Positions 16,149-25,386 are shown, numbered from the stretch's first letter. The stretch: DNA of 64,000 bases from Levilactobacillus andaensis (GCF_016861695.1 NZ_BOLP01000005.1:124001-188000); one strand, 5' to 3'. The notes: a model not told the origin generated them from the sequence alone. Translations and numbers: made by a program.

Positions 16149-17723
16149 TCACTTAACCAACGTCAGTTCACCCGCCGCCAACGTATAGACGTGGTCAAAC
16201 AGCGGCAACACGCTCGCCGGGATATGGTGGTCGACCTCGATGACGGTCTTATTCAGCCGCAGAATCGTTTGATGAATGGCAATCGAGGTCTGCTCATCTA
16301 ATGAGGCCGTGCCTTCATCGATGAAGATCAGGTCGCGGTCAAATAGAATGGCCCGAGCAATTTCTAACCGTTTGATCTGCCCACCGGAGAGGTTCTGGCC
16401 GCCCTCGCCGATCTGGTAGTCCATGCCGTCCTTTTCAATGAGCTCAGTCAAGCCGGCCCGTCGACAGGCCTGTAAGACCGCTTCATCCGTAAACGCCATG
16501 CCGAGAGTCACATTAAACCGTAGCGAGTCGTTGAACACGATTGGCGTTTGGTTGACCGTGCTCATCCCCGCGTAATCGGCCACCGCTTGGTCATTGATTT
16601 TCACCTGACCACTCGCCGGCTGTAGGGCACCGTCAATCAGCCGTAGCAGCGTCGTCTTTCCACTGCCGGATTCACCCTGAATCAAGATGTTTTCGCTCCG
16701 ATTGACTTTCAGCGTAACGTCTTTGAGGATCGGCGTGCTATCCCGGTTAAAGGCCACCTGGTCTAAGGTTAACGTGCTAAAAGCCATCGTCGTCGCTGCA
16801 GGCGCCGTGGTTGGCTGCAGCGTCTGGTGAATGTGGTCGCGAATCTTCGTCGTACTATTTAAGGTGTTAAAGCTGCTGATCACACCCCGGGCACTGTTGA
16901 TGATCATGTTAGACGAGTACTGGATCGCCACGAATTGGGCCAAACTGATGCGCCCAATGACCGCCGCATAGATCCCAATGCCAATGGGAATGTACGTGCA
17001 GAAGTAAAACAAGCCCTCCGCCACAGCGTTAGACAGGGCAATCGTATTCTTGGCCCCTGCGTTCGCCTGCTCGACACCTTGAATGGCCGGACCAGTCTTC
17101 CCTTCGACCCCACTAATCGCGCGGTACTGGCGAATCGAGAGCGCCCCGGTCAAAACGTCCTTTAGCATCCCCGACCAATGATTGTTGCGCGTCGACCAGA
17201 TCCCCGTTTTGGCCCCAATCTGCTTGCCAAAGCGACCGGGAACCGCCGCCGGAATCACCATAAACGCCAAGAAGACCAGTGTGAGGACCACGTTATTTTT
17301 TAGCGAATAAATCAGCGTCACGACCGATGCGACCGCCAAACTGATCAATGTGAACAGCTGACGAATATAATTGTCCTCCAACAATTTCAGGTCATTCATG
17401 AAAAAAGACAGGTTAGTCGCCACGAAGTCCTTAGTGTCGACCGTCCGTTCCTGGAGCAGTCCCCGCAAAAGAGCCGCCTTTAACCGCTGATTGATGGCGA
17501 CCACGTTCCGGTTGACCACCTTGGTGTTCCAGTACGTGAGCAGCGTAAAAATCAAATACCCACTGATAACGATGGCCACGAATGGCACCAGCCAGGCGAG
17601 GTGTTTGCCCCCGATGATGGTAAAAATAAAGGCGTACGTGGCGGCATTGAACGGCGTTTCCAACCCCAATAGAACGGCCATCAGGATTGCCAGCCCCATC
17701 AAGCGTTTATTGACAAATTTCAT
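16149..17723 (-). CDS. ABC exporter, fused permease and ATPase
   Basis: A 524-residue half-transporter. An N-terminal six-helix membrane domain (about 1-290) is joined to an ATPase domain with Walker A GESGSGKTT (350-358), signature LSGGQ (445-449) and Walker B LIFIDE (465-470). Its H-loop histidine lies in VIEVDHH. It presumably works as a homodimer exporting a peptide, lipid or drug; the substrate is not evident. It is divergent from an MFS pump gene across a 206-base spacer, so the two may share regulation. The membrane domain is shorter than in classic multidrug exporters. Confidence 0.88.
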   Translation of the reverse strand: MKFVNKRLMGLAILMAVLLGLETPFNAATYAFIFTIIGGKHLAWLVPFVAIVISGYLIFTLLTYWNTKVVNRNVVAINQRLKAALLRGLLQERTVDTKDFVATNLSFFMNDLKLLEDNYIRQLFTLISLAVASVVTLIYSLKNNVVLTLVFLAFMVIPAAVPGRFGKQIGAKTGIWSTRNNHWSGMLKDVLTGALSIRQYRAISGVEGKTGPAIQGVEQANAGAKNTIALSNAVAEGLFYFCTYIPIGIGIYAAVIGRISLAQFVAIQYSSNMIINSARGVISSFNTLNSTTKIRDHIHQTLQPTTAPAATTMAFSTLTLDQVAFNRDSTPILKDVTLKVNRSENILIQGESGSGKTTLLRLIDGALQPASGQVKINDQAVADYAGMSTVNQTPIVFNDSLRFNVTLGMAFTDEAVLQACRRAGLTELIEKDGMDYQIGEGGQNLSGGQIKRLEIARAILFDRDLIFIDEGTASLDEQTSIAIHQTILRLNKTVIEVDHHIPASVLPLFDHVYTLAAGELTLVK

Positions 17724-17929
17724 GAAGACTCCCCCAGTCTTTGCTAACGTTGTTGCTAACCATACACGTTGTCAGTCTCAACCTACAAGTTACCCCCCCA
17801 TTTTATTTGGCAACTGAACTAAGTTAACGACTTCGTTAGGTGACTACGCCAACTCATCGCATCACGCCAACCCCTTAGCTATTTCGTGCTATGGTCGACC
17901 CTAACTTAAACATTAAGGAAGTGAGCGGC

Positions 17930-19129
17930 ATGGTGGTCAACAAAAATATTATTCTGGTGAGTCAGTTTATCAACGACTTCGGGTCGGGGTTTTCGCGGGT
18001 GGCCCTGATTATTTTGATCACCACCTGGTTTCACGCCGCCATCTACGTGGGTATCTACTCCTTTTGCCTCTTCGTCCCCGGCATCGTCTTGGCCGCACCC
18101 ATTGGCCACTTTGTCGATCAGCAGACCCAGTTGAAGCCTTTTTTGCTCAAAACGAGTCTGGCCGCAGCCGTGGCCGTCCTGTTGATCTTAGGGTTAGTTG
18201 CCTGGCAAGTAAAAAATTTTCCATTGCTCATCACCAGTGCCATTCTCTACGACACCTGTGCCTCCTTTTACGGCCCCATCATCACGAAGCTGACGGTCCG
18301 CCTGTTCACTGCCGACGTCTACAGCCGCCTCAACGCCGCCATCAGTACGGCTATGATGAGTGCCAGCCTGCTCTCGGGGGTTATCGTAACTGCCCTGATG
18401 ACCGTCCTGCCGCTAGCCACGCTGTTTGTGGCGGACTTCTTATCCTATCTGATTGTTTTTGGCCTCTTGATCGGCCTTCACGAGAAATCAGTCACGGAGA
18501 CGCCAGCCCCAACGACATTTTCCGGGTCGGCCTGGAATGGCTTTAGCTACGTGCGTCAGCTTTTTCAACAATTCCCGGCATTGGTCCCCGTGCTCGCGAC
18601 CGCCTTGCTCTTCAACATCCTGTTGGCCCCCAACGACGTTTACTTCACTCAACTCGCCACCATGGTCTTTCACAATACCAAGGCGATCGGCCTCATGACG
18701 TCGGCATTCTCCATTGGCTTTCTGCTGGGATCCGTCCTATACCGCTGGCTGGCGAAGTCGGTTAGACTGCACACCTTCATTCAGATTTCGTTGGTGGAGA
18801 TTCCCATTGCGTTCTTCCTGTTTGGCGAGTCGAAATGGTTACTGGGATCCCTGCTTGGCGTTGTTCTGTTGGGAAGCGCCCTGCCATTTTTCAATATCTC
18901 TAACAAAACCATCCTGCAAAAACAGGTCCCGGAAGCCGAGCTCGCCACCGTATCCAACAGCTACTACGCCCTCATCAACCTCAGTCAACCCATTGGCCTG
19001 CTGGGCATCCCCTTAGTCATCGACGCGCTGGGGATGCGGTCATTTACGTTGCTTGCTAGCGTGTCCTACCTCGCCATCGCCGGCGGGATCATTGCGACGA
19101 AGAAAATTTCACCGGCGTTGGACCGGTAG
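17930..19129 (+). CDS. MFS transporter
   Basis: A 399-residue, 12-helix major facilitator of the drug-efflux or macrolide-efflux-like type. Signs include the N-terminal MVVNKNIILVSQFINDFG, the A-like loop GHFVDQQTQ, and weak sequence symmetry between the two halves. ATG 17930 is chosen because AAGGAAGTGA lies just upstream; the frame also has an earlier ATG at 17891 without a ribosome site. It is transcribed divergently from the ABC exporter. The substrate is unknown. Confidence 0.87.
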   Translation: MVVNKNIILVSQFINDFGSGFSRVALIILITTWFHAAIYVGIYSFCLFVPGIVLAAPIGHFVDQQTQLKPFLLKTSLAAAVAVLLILGLVAWQVKNFPLLITSAILYDTCASFYGPIITKLTVRLFTADVYSRLNAAISTAMMSASLLSGVIVTALMTVLPLATLFVADFLSYLIVFGLLIGLHEKSVTETPAPTTFSGSAWNGFSYVRQLFQQFPALVPVLATALLFNILLAPNDVYFTQLATMVFHNTKAIGLMTSAFSIGFLLGSVLYRWLAKSVRLHTFIQISLVEIPIAFFLFGESKWLLGSLLGVVLLGSALPFFNISNKTILQKQVPEAELATVSNSYYALINLSQPIGLLGIPLVIDALGMRSFTLLASVSYLAIAGGIIATKKISPALDR

Positions 19130-19136
19130 TGTACGT

Positions 19137-19363
19137 TGGGCGCACTGCGGCTGCCAGGGATTCCGCCTGCTGTGGGGACGCTTCAGACTGGAAAGACACC
19201 AGTCTTCTCGCTCGCTTTGAAGCCTCGAAGGAACACGAGTCTCCAAAGTCGCCCGTGCTGTAAGCTGGCTCAAAAGTCGCCCGTGCTGTAAGCTGGCTCA
19301 AAAATCGCCAGCTAACACCACCTCCACGGCTGGCTACATCCCTGTCCTCCTCCGGCTCTGAAC
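19137..19363 (-). repeat. Family A structured repeat, copy A4, with internal duplication
   Basis: Reverse-oriented family A element right after the MFS gene; its 3' end lies within ten bases of the stop codon. Its hairpin 3 reads CTTTGGAG...CTTCAAAG on the forward strand with one G-U. A 28-base segment of hairpin 2 is tandemly duplicated exactly (19245-19272 and 19273-19300), making it the longest copy. Confidence 0.9.
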
Positions 19364-19548
19364 GTTCTACTATGACAGTCACCAAAAGTCTTGCGTCCTC
19401 TAAAATTTGCCTCAAATAACCAATATCCACCAGAACGTGAGGGTTATTGTTGACTAAAGCTAATCACACCGAATTCAATTTTCTATGCCTTTGTGCCCAT
19501 CAACGATAAAATCGTCACCATAGGACGCAGACAGGAGACGATAAAAAT

Positions 19549-19842
19549 ATGATTGATCCCCAAAAGCCTCAAAAAATACGACTCACAATTCGCATGGACC
19601 TGGTCCGCAAGCAAAAAGCCGAACAGGTAGCCAATAGCTTAGGCATCGACCTTACAGGGGCCGTCAATATGTTCATTTCCCAAATAATCAAAGAAAATGG
19701 CATGCCGTTTAAGCCGACTAATAATACTCTGACGATTGAAATAGACCAAGCACTAGAAGAAGTTGAAAACGGCGATACTAAAACCGCTTCAGTCGATGAT
19801 TTTGTAAAGATTCTCGATAATCCTGAAGACTACGATGATTAG
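19549..19842 (+). CDS. RelB/DinJ family antitoxin
   Basis: A 97-residue antitoxin with the ribbon-helix-helix N-terminus IRLTIRMDLVRKQKAEQVAN and the DinJ-type LGIDLTGAVNMFISQIIKENG, followed by an acidic toxin-binding tail. It would bind its promoter DNA and neutralise a RelE/YafQ-type mRNA interferase. GGAGA precedes the ATG. The overlapping downstream toxin frame stops after 16 codons, so this is an orphan antitoxin. Its A/T-rich codon use contrasts with neighbouring genes and suggests recent acquisition. Confidence 0.88.
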   Translation: MIDPQKPQKIRLTIRMDLVRKQKAEQVANSLGIDLTGAVNMFISQIIKENGMPFKPTNNTLTIEIDQALEEVENGDTKTASVDDFVKILDNPEDYDD

Positions 19843-19885
19843 AAAAGTCAGATATACCAAACTATTTGAAGCGTTGCCTGAATGA
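19835..19885 (+). pseudogene. Truncated toxin gene stub downstream of RelB
   Basis: An ATG overlapping the antitoxin stop (ATGATTAG) opens a 16-residue frame, MIRKVRYTKLFEALPE, that resembles the N-terminus of RelE/YafQ-type toxins. It then hits TGA at 19883-19885. No later frame continues the toxin fold, and a terminator-like hairpin follows. It is best seen as the remnant of a toxin gene. Confidence 0.5.
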
Positions 19886-19913
19886 AATCTACATTTGGGT
19901 AGCGTTTTCTTTT
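19872..19913 (+). terminator. Weak terminator after antitoxin gene
   Basis: CGTTGCCT can pair with GGGTAGCG using several G-U pairs and is followed by TTTTCTTTT. Confidence 0.5.
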
Positions 19914-19980
19914 CACCCTTTATCTAACGAGCACCAGGTTGCCTAATTTGTTTGCTAATATCATTTGGTACGGTCGATTT

Positions 19981-20018
19981 AAAAAAGGCCGCCACGAGAG
20001 TTCCTCGCAACGACCTTC
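19981..20018 (-). terminator. Terminator after fhs
   Basis: Read on the minus strand, AAGGTCGTTGCGAG pairs with CTCGTGGCGGCCTT, including G-U pairs, and is followed by TTTT. Confidence 0.85.
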
Positions 20019-20048
20019 ATTACTATTATTCAACTAAAACTTTAAGCT

Positions 20049-21704
20049 TTAGAACAAGCCCGTGATCTTCCCGTCAGCGTCAATGTCCATATCTAACGCT
20101 GCTGGGTGCTTAGGCAAACCCGGCATGGTCAAAACGTTCCCGGTCATGGCCACGACGAAGCCGGCACCCAAACGTGGGGCGAACTCGCGGACGTGAATCG
20201 TGAAGTCGCTGGGTGCGCCCAGCGCATGCGCATCGTCCGTTAAGGAGTACTGGGTCTTCGCCATGCAGACGGGGAGCTTGTCCCAACCATACTTGGCGAA
20301 GGTCTTCAGTTGCCGTTGTGCCTTGGTCGACAGGTCAACCTTGGCCCCACCGTAGATTTTTTGGGTGATGGCCGTCATCTGGGTGACCAGGTCGGTATGT
20401 TCCGGCGTTAACCGCGTGAAATGACTCGGTTGCTTCGTTGCCGCAACCACCTTTTCGGCCAGATCAGCCGCACCGGCCCCGCCATCGGCCCAAACGGTCG
20501 TGGTGGCCACGGGCACATCTAAGGCGGCCACATCAGCCGTCAAGGCCGCAATTTCAGCATCGGTATCACTGGTGAAGCGGTTGATCGCCACGACGACCGG
20601 CACACCGTACTGCTGCATGCTGGCAATGTGGCGCTTCAGGTTGGCACTGCCTTGTTGTAAGGCAGCCACGTTTTCCTGTTCGAGGTCGGCTCGCTTGACA
20701 CCACCATTGTACTTGAGGGCCCGAATTGTGGCCACAATGACCACGGCGTCCGGCGTCTTGCCCAGTACTGGTGTCTTGATGTCCATGAACTTCTCGCCAC
20801 CCAGGTCGGCACCGAAACCAGCTTCGGTCACGGTGTAGTCCCCCAGTTGCAGGGCCGTCTGCGTCGCCAAGACCGAGTTACAGCCGTGAGCGATGTTGGC
20901 AAATGGTCCCCCATGGATGATCGCCGGGTTGTGTTCCAGCGTTTGGACCAGGTTAGGCTTGATGGCGTCCTTTAGCAGCAGGGTGATCGCCCCGCCGACC
21001 TTCAAGTCACCGACCGTCACGGGTTCGCGGTCGTAGTTGTAGCCAATCAGGATGCGGTTGACCCGGCGCTTCAAGTCGGTCAGGTCCTCACTCAGGCACA
21101 ATACCGCCATGAGTTCACTGGCCACGGTAATGTCAAAGCCATCCTGACGCGGCACGCCGGAAGTCCGACCACCCAAACCAATCACCGTTTGCCGTAAAGC
21201 CCGGTCGTTGATATCTAGGACCCGTTTCCATACGATCTGGCGTGGGTCTAGGTTCAAGGCGTTTCCCTGTTGGATATGGTTGTCGATCAAGGCCGCCAAG
21301 GTATCGTGGGCCTCGGTCAAAGCGTGCATGTCACCCGTAAAATGCAGGTTGATGTCTTCCATGGGAACGACCTGAGCGTAACCCCCACCGGTCGCACCAC
21401 CCTTTAGTCCCATGACGGGGCCGAGGGAAGGTTCCCGCAGAGCCAACACCGTCTGATGGCCTAAGCGGTTCATGGCATCCCCTAACCCAACGACCACGGT
21501 CGACTTGCCCTCACCGGCTGGGGTGGGGTTGATCGACGTGACCAGCACTAATTTTCCTTGAGGCCGTGGATTGGCCAAAGGCAGGTCGATTTTGGCCTTG
21601 GTGTGGCCGTATGGTTCGATCTGGTCGGGGGTCAACCCCAGCTTAGCCGCAATCTTTTCAATCGGTTCTAACTTGGTTGCTTGTGAAATTTCAATATCGT
21701 TCAA
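20049..21704 (-). CDS. fhs: Formate-tetrahydrofolate ligase
   Basis: A 551-residue enzyme making 10-formyl-THF from formate, THF and ATP, feeding purine and fMet-tRNA synthesis. The P-loop-like TPAGEGKST (61-69) and the family motif [17 protein letters not shown] are visible, and the length matches the family (about 556). The start codon is TTG, with AAGGAGGAG nine bases upstream overlapping the end of the preceding gene. Together with the THF-riboswitch-controlled folT, it is one of two folate one-carbon genes in the window. Confidence 0.96.
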   Translation of the reverse strand: MNDIEISQATKLEPIEKIAAKLGLTPDQIEPYGHTKAKIDLPLANPRPQGKLVLVTSINPTPAGEGKSTVVVGLGDAMNRLGHQTVLALREPSLGPVMGLKGGATGGGYAQVVPMEDINLHFTGDMHALTEAHDTLAALIDNHIQQGNALNLDPRQIVWKRVLDINDRALRQTVIGLGGRTSGVPRQDGFDITVASELMAVLCLSEDLTDLKRRVNRILIGYNYDREPVTVGDLKVGGAITLLLKDAIKPNLVQTLEHNPAIIHGGPFANIAHGCNSVLATQTALQLGDYTVTEAGFGADLGGEKFMDIKTPVLGKTPDAVVIVATIRALKYNGGVKRADLEQENVAALQQGSANLKRHIASMQQYGVPVVVAINRFTSDTDAEIAALTADVAALDVPVATTTVWADGGAGAADLAEKVVAATKQPSHFTRLTPEHTDLVTQMTAITQKIYGGAKVDLSTKAQRQLKTFAKYGWDKLPVCMAKTQYSLTDDAHALGAPSDFTIHVREFAPRLGAGFVVAMTGNVLTMPGLPKHPAALDMDIDADGKITGLF

Positions 21705-21709
21705 TAAAC

Positions 21710-22120
21710 TTACTCCTCCTTAGCGTTTGCCGTCATGGCATCCTGAATCAAACCGGCGAGTTCAATGGCAGAGTTCCGTGGTAACAGGAACTGATAAATT
21801 TTTCCTTGCGCCACGATGCCGAGCCGGTAACGGGCCAAATTCACACTGCTGACATGGTCCAAAGGAATCACTAAATGGCGGTGATTCAAGACCGTACTGA
21901 CGGTCAACACGCCGTTTGCCATGGTAATATTTCTGTAGTGGATCTCTAGCCAGCACAGAAAGGCAAAGGCCACGAAGAGCCCCAGCGTGTACCAATTGAA
22001 GTGGGTGACCTCTAGCCAGAAGATGGCCCCGAGCATCAGGACCATTAACGTCCAGCTCCAGTTGATCACACTGCTAATTGGGTTTGGTTGATACAAAAAA
22101 CGCCGTTCCTGGGTTATCAT
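21710..22120 (-). CDS. EbsA-like membrane protein
   Basis: A 136-residue protein with two adjacent hydrophobic helices (about 22-60) and a C-terminal PH-like cytosolic domain. It resembles EbsA, a small protein first described near the enterococcal aggregation-substance binding genes and common in lactobacilli. The stop codon lies inside the ribosome site of fhs, so the two are co-transcribed. Divergent from it is an RNase H-like gene, a neighbour pair often seen in lactobacilli. The function is unknown. Confidence 0.7.
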   Translation of the reverse strand: MITQERRFLYQPNPISSVINWSWTLMVLMLGAIFWLEVTHFNWYTLGLFVAFAFLCWLEIHYRNITMANGVLTVSTVLNHRHLVIPLDHVSSVNLARYRLGIVAQGKIYQFLLPRNSAIELAGLIQDAMTANAKEE

Positions 22121-22158
22121 TACTTACAACACCTCACGAATGAATTGGAGTGATTCTT

Positions 22159-22566
22159 GTGTATTCTTTGTATACGGACGCCGCGACACAGCCTCAGAGT
22201 GGGTTGAGTGCCGGGGGCATCTTGATTATTCACGACCACCAGCAGACCCAGTTAAAAGCCGTCTTGCACGCCACCACCAACCACACCGCCGAATTTGAGA
22301 TTGCCCGCCTGGGGTTTGAGAAATTGGCGGCGTTAGTCGGTGACCAGGCGCAACAGGCCACGGTCCTATTTTATACCGATAGCCAAATCGTTAGCGACAG
22401 TTTGGCCAAACATTATGCGAAACATTACCAAAAATTAGTCGACGAGTTGTTAGCTGCGCAGGCACCCTTTCAATTGGTCCTGACGCAATGGGTCCCCGAA
22501 AAACAGAATCAGGGCGCCCACACGCTAGCCAATCAGGCCCTTCACTTCGCGGAAGACGCCAAGTAG
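22159..22566 (+). CDS. Ribonuclease HI-like protein
   Basis: A 135-residue RNase H-fold protein. The beta-strand 1 motif LYTDAATQPQSG carries the first catalytic Asp. Conserved Glu and Asp are seen in HTAEFEIARL and FYTDSQIVSDSL, and the C-terminal region has NQGAHTLANQA. I take the GTG at 22159, eight bases after GGAG, as the start; an earlier in-frame GTG overlaps that site. It probably removes RNA from RNA/DNA hybrids, though this reverse-transcriptase-like subfamily is less well characterised than RnhA. It overlaps the oxidoreductase gene tail to tail by 25 bases. Confidence 0.8.
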   Translation: MYSLYTDAATQPQSGLSAGGILIIHDHQQTQLKAVLHATTNHTAEFEIARLGFEKLAALVGDQAQQATVLFYTDSQIVSDSLAKHYAKHYQKLVDELLAAQAPFQLVLTQWVPEKQNQGAHTLANQALHFAEDAK

Positions 22567-23666
22567 GTCGTCAATGGCAATTCGTATTCGCTCCAGTCGG
22601 GAGTTCCACCATAGAGCGCTGAACCGGCCAATAACCGACCAATTTGCGGTCCCGTTGTCAGACCAGAAGATCCCAGGCCGGAAGCCACCAAGAACGTCTC
22701 GTGTTCCGGTAGCGGCCCGAAGAATGGCGCAAAGTCACTGGTGTAGGCCCTAGTTCCGACGCGTACGCCCGTCAAACTATCGGCGGTCAGACCCGGCATC
22801 AACCGTTGGGCACTGCCCAAGAGGTCGGCCGTCACCGCTGGATCGACGGTCAAATTGAACTTGCCGTCGTCTTCGTGAGTGGCTCCCACGATCAATTTTC
22901 CGTGACCAAACGGCACAAAGTCCCGTTCGCCCTCGGGCATGACCACGGGCATATTTTCCTGTAGTGGATAGTCCTTGACGGCTAACTCGATCAGTTGGCC
23001 CTTCTGTGCCCGCACATCGGCAACGACGCCTAATGGGGCCAGGAGGTCCTTCAACCAAGCTCCCGCCGCAACGATGACCCGGTCAAACTGCCGGTTGCCT
23101 AAAGAGGTCACGACTTGGCCGTTGGGGGTCAAGGAGACGCGTTCATGGCGAACCGTTAAGTTCTTGGCGCTGGCCCGGTCAAGCAGATTGTTGACCAATG
23201 CGGCACCGTCAACGCGGGCACCACCACTGATGAAGACGCCAGGTTGAGCATTTCCTAACAGGGGCACCTTGGCTTGTACCTCGGCAGCCGTGAGCGTTGA
23301 GACCGCCCCCATGGTCGCCGCGTCTTGCCGCCGTTCCTGAGCTAACTGGTACAGCACTTCTAAGTCGGTTGGGACTTCGCGGGTCACGATGGTCCCCGTT
23401 TGTTGGTAAACTTCGGTTCCTAATTGAGCGTCGTGAATCAATTCGGGATATAAATCGGCCCCCGCCTTGGCTAAATGGTACCAGCGTTGATTCCGCCGTT
23501 TGGATAACCAGGGTGAAATGATGCCGGCCGCGGCCTTACTGGCTTGACCGACCCCCTCGTCAAATAACGTGACCTTAACCTGTTGGGCGCCAGGCAACGT
23601 ACTCAAGTAATAAGCAGCGGTCGCCCCGACGATCCCACCACCGATGATGGCAATTCTCTTTTGCAT
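22542..23666 (-). CDS. FAD-dependent oxidoreductase (DadA/glycine oxidase-like)
   Basis: A 374-residue DAO-family flavoprotein. The FAD-binding dinucleotide fold starts as IAIIGGGIVGATAAYYLS, with FDEG as the ribose-binding acidic end of strand 2. The C-terminal part has GVRVGTRAYTSDFAPFFGPL and LVASGLGSSGLTTGP, typical of D-amino-acid dehydrogenases and glycine oxidases. It would oxidise a small amino acid or imino compound to a keto acid and ammonia. AGGAGG precedes the ATG. A hairpin lies in the leader. Confidence 0.88.
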   Translation of the reverse strand: MQKRIAIIGGGIVGATAAYYLSTLPGAQQVKVTLFDEGVGQASKAAAGIISPWLSKRRNQRWYHLAKAGADLYPELIHDAQLGTEVYQQTGTIVTREVPTDLEVLYQLAQERRQDAATMGAVSTLTAAEVQAKVPLLGNAQPGVFISGGARVDGAALVNNLLDRASAKNLTVRHERVSLTPNGQVVTSLGNRQFDRVIVAAGAWLKDLLAPLGVVADVRAQKGQLIELAVKDYPLQENMPVVMPEGERDFVPFGHGKLIVGATHEDDGKFNLTVDPAVTADLLGSAQRLMPGLTADSLTGVRVGTRAYTSDFAPFFGPLPEHETFLVASGLGSSGLTTGPQIGRLLAGSALYGGTPDWSEYELPLTTYLASSAK

Positions 23667-23697
23667 ATTTTACCTCCTGATATAGAAAGTACTGAAG

Positions 23698-23744
23698 CGG
23701 GCGTTGGCGACCAAATGACTGGCTGGTGTCAGCGCCCGTGGCTA
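23698..23744 (-). promoter_or_regulatory. Leader hairpin upstream of FAD oxidoreductase gene
   Basis: GGGCG, TG and ACCA segments pair with TGGT, CA and CGCCC in an imperfect stem of about 14 pairs, some 30 bases before the start codon. It does not match any riboswitch class known to me, and no U tract follows. Confidence 0.35.
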
Positions 23745-23834
23745 CCTTTCATTTTAGCATAAGTTCTCCCGCTACAACCAACCCAAGTCCGACTGACTAA
23801 AACGGTCGCCTCCAGCTGCTATATTGATATAGAT

Positions 23835-24015
23835 TGCCGCACTACGGCTGCCAGGGATTCCGCCTGCTGTGGGGACGCTTCAGCCTGAGGTTCGGGCTTC
23901 TCGCTCGCTTTTAAGCCGCGAAGTTCATGCGTCTTAAAAGTCGCCCATAGTGATCGCTACAAGCGACCACTATTTCCACGGCTGGCTGCATCCCTGGCCT
24001 CCTCCGGCTCTGATT
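23835..24015 (-). repeat. Family A structured repeat, copy A5
   Basis: Reverse-oriented family A element in the spacer upstream of the FAD oxidoreductase gene and immediately upstream of a TetR remnant. Hairpin 2 is GTGATCGCT...AGCGACCAC; hairpin 3 is CTTTTAAG...CTTAAAAG. Confidence 0.9.
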
Positions 24016-24097
24016 GTTCTCTCTGATAACGAACGTTAGAGAACCAAACTTGCTGTGAATTCGTCGAGAAAATTGATAAGTTTCTTGTGGTTATTAC

Positions 24098-24338
24098 CTT
24101 GTATTTCCCAAAACAGCCACCCAATTAGTCAAAACCCTCCAAACTGTTTTTAAACTACTCATCAAACAAGACCGCATCGGCGGACACGGTCCCAACATAA
24201 CGAATCCAATACTACCTCTTATTCTTTTCGGGCGGCGTGATTAATATTGCTGCCAATTGGGTCAGCAATGGCTGTGTCGAATCCCCCCAACATCTGGGAC
24301 AGATGATCGCTCGCTTCGCATTAAGTCCTTCAAACTAG
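24098..24338 (+). pseudogene. C-terminal remnant of a TetR/AcrR-type regulator gene
   Basis: Two frames together give a TetR-like C-terminal domain: TATQLVKTLQTVFKLLIKQD and RIGGHGPNIT, then after a frame shift near 24230 SGGVINIAANWVSNG and CVESPQHLGQMIARF, ending at TAG 24336-24338. The N-terminal helix-turn-helix is missing; element A5 lies where it should be. A strong terminator follows, in the expected position for the original gene. There is no ribosome site or intact start. Confidence 0.6.
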
Positions 24339-24478
24339 TAGGTAAGACAGATGAAGGCGGCCATTCTGTATGGGTCGCCTTCATTTTTTAATTTATAATA
24401 TTCGTATGTAGCCGCACCACCCTTGATATGACGAGCGATGTACGCTTCCTCAATCCGTGTGCTTTCAGTGCAGACCAT
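24335..24478 (-). CDS. Possible small protein, 47 residues
   Basis: An open frame from ATG 24478 to TAG 24335 with TTGGAGAT ten bases upstream, a good ribosome site. The product contains ESTRIEEAYIARHIKGG and EYYKLKNEGDPYRMAAFI. I do not recognise a family. Against a real gene: the frame contains the palindrome of a terminator used by the opposite strand. It is listed because it is too short for many gene callers and has a proper start. Confidence 0.35.
   Translation of the reverse strand: MVCTESTRIEEAYIARHIKGGAATYEYYKLKNEGDPYRMAAFICLTY
24351..24390 (+). terminator. Terminator after TetR remnant
   Basis: GATGAAGGCGGCC and its near-complement GGGTCGCCTTCAT form a strong stem, followed by TTTTTT. 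Confidence 0.75.
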
Positions 24479-24584
24479 GATATACTATCTCCAACCTGTT
24501 TTCACCGCTTACAAAGAATAAAGTAACTTATAAAGCGAACGCGTTCATTTTAATTAATTACGTAGTGAGGAGTCGGAATCTAAT

Positions 24585-25331
24585 ATGAATTATGTCTTTG
24601 ATGTTGACGGTACGCTAAGTTTTAACGGCACAAGCATCTCGGCCGAAATTACAGAAGGTCTAAAAGGCTTAGAAAAACACGGTCATCACTTAATCTTCGC
24701 TTCTGCTCGTCCGATAAGAGATTTACTCCCCATTGTTCCCGAATTTCGGCACAACCTGCTAATTGGCGGGAATGGCGCTATCGTCTCGCAAGCTGATACG
24801 ATTAAGGTTATGACCCCAATTGCTACACCAGACAGGGATTACCTGAAAGCCTTAATCACCCACTATAATTTGGATTATGTGGTTGATGGCGATTGGGATT
24901 ACGCCGCGCACGTTTCACCAGATAATTTGCTCACAAAACAGCTCGATCCAGACCATCTCGCACATAACGTTCCCGTGGAACAGATCACAACAACCATTAA
25001 AGTAATCCTCTTAGGGATGGTTGATCAACAATTGGAAAAAATTGTACGGTTGGTTACTGACCATACGAACCTAGAAATTGTGCAGCACGTCGGTGAAGGT
25101 AACCTAGATCTGACTGCACAGAACATTAATAAGGCTAATACGTTAGCCTTATTAGGAATTCATGATTATATCGCCTTTGGTAATGATATGAATGACGTCA
25201 AGATGCTTTCGCAGGCCGCCACTAGTTTTTGGGTGAACAGCAAGTCGGCGTTACTCGAACAAGCTGAATCTTTTGCTCATACAATCGTGGGTCCTGATCA
25301 AGTTGCGGCGGTAATCCATCAATTAGGCTAG
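24585..25331 (+). CDS. HAD-superfamily hydrolase, Cof-like
   Basis: A 248-residue HAD-IIB phosphatase. Motif I is FDVDGTL (5-11) with the nucleophile and general acid Asp; motif II lies in LIFASARP; motif IV is FGNDMNDVKM. The cap domain is of the C2B type. The preferred substrate, perhaps a sugar phosphate or flavin-type phosphoester, is not predictable. GAGGAG precedes the ATG. A/T-rich codons and flanking decayed genes suggest the gene was acquired horizontally. Confidence 0.88.
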   Translation: MNYVFDVDGTLSFNGTSISAEITEGLKGLEKHGHHLIFASARPIRDLLPIVPEFRHNLLIGGNGAIVSQADTIKVMTPIATPDRDYLKALITHYNLDYVVDGDWDYAAHVSPDNLLTKQLDPDHLAHNVPVEQITTTIKVILLGMVDQQLEKIVRLVTDHTNLEIVQHVGEGNLDLTAQNINKANTLALLGIHDYIAFGNDMNDVKMLSQAATSFWVNSKSALLEQAESFAHTIVGPDQVAAVIHQLG

Positions 25332-25386
25332 TCACCGCAAGGGCACCTTGGCTCCTGTCACACTTAATGGACATTATCCGGTGTGA

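Noticed and set aside
23698-23744. Glycine riboswitch before the amino-acid-oxidase-like gene
   Set aside because: The conserved glycine aptamer core sequences are not present; it is only a single hairpin.
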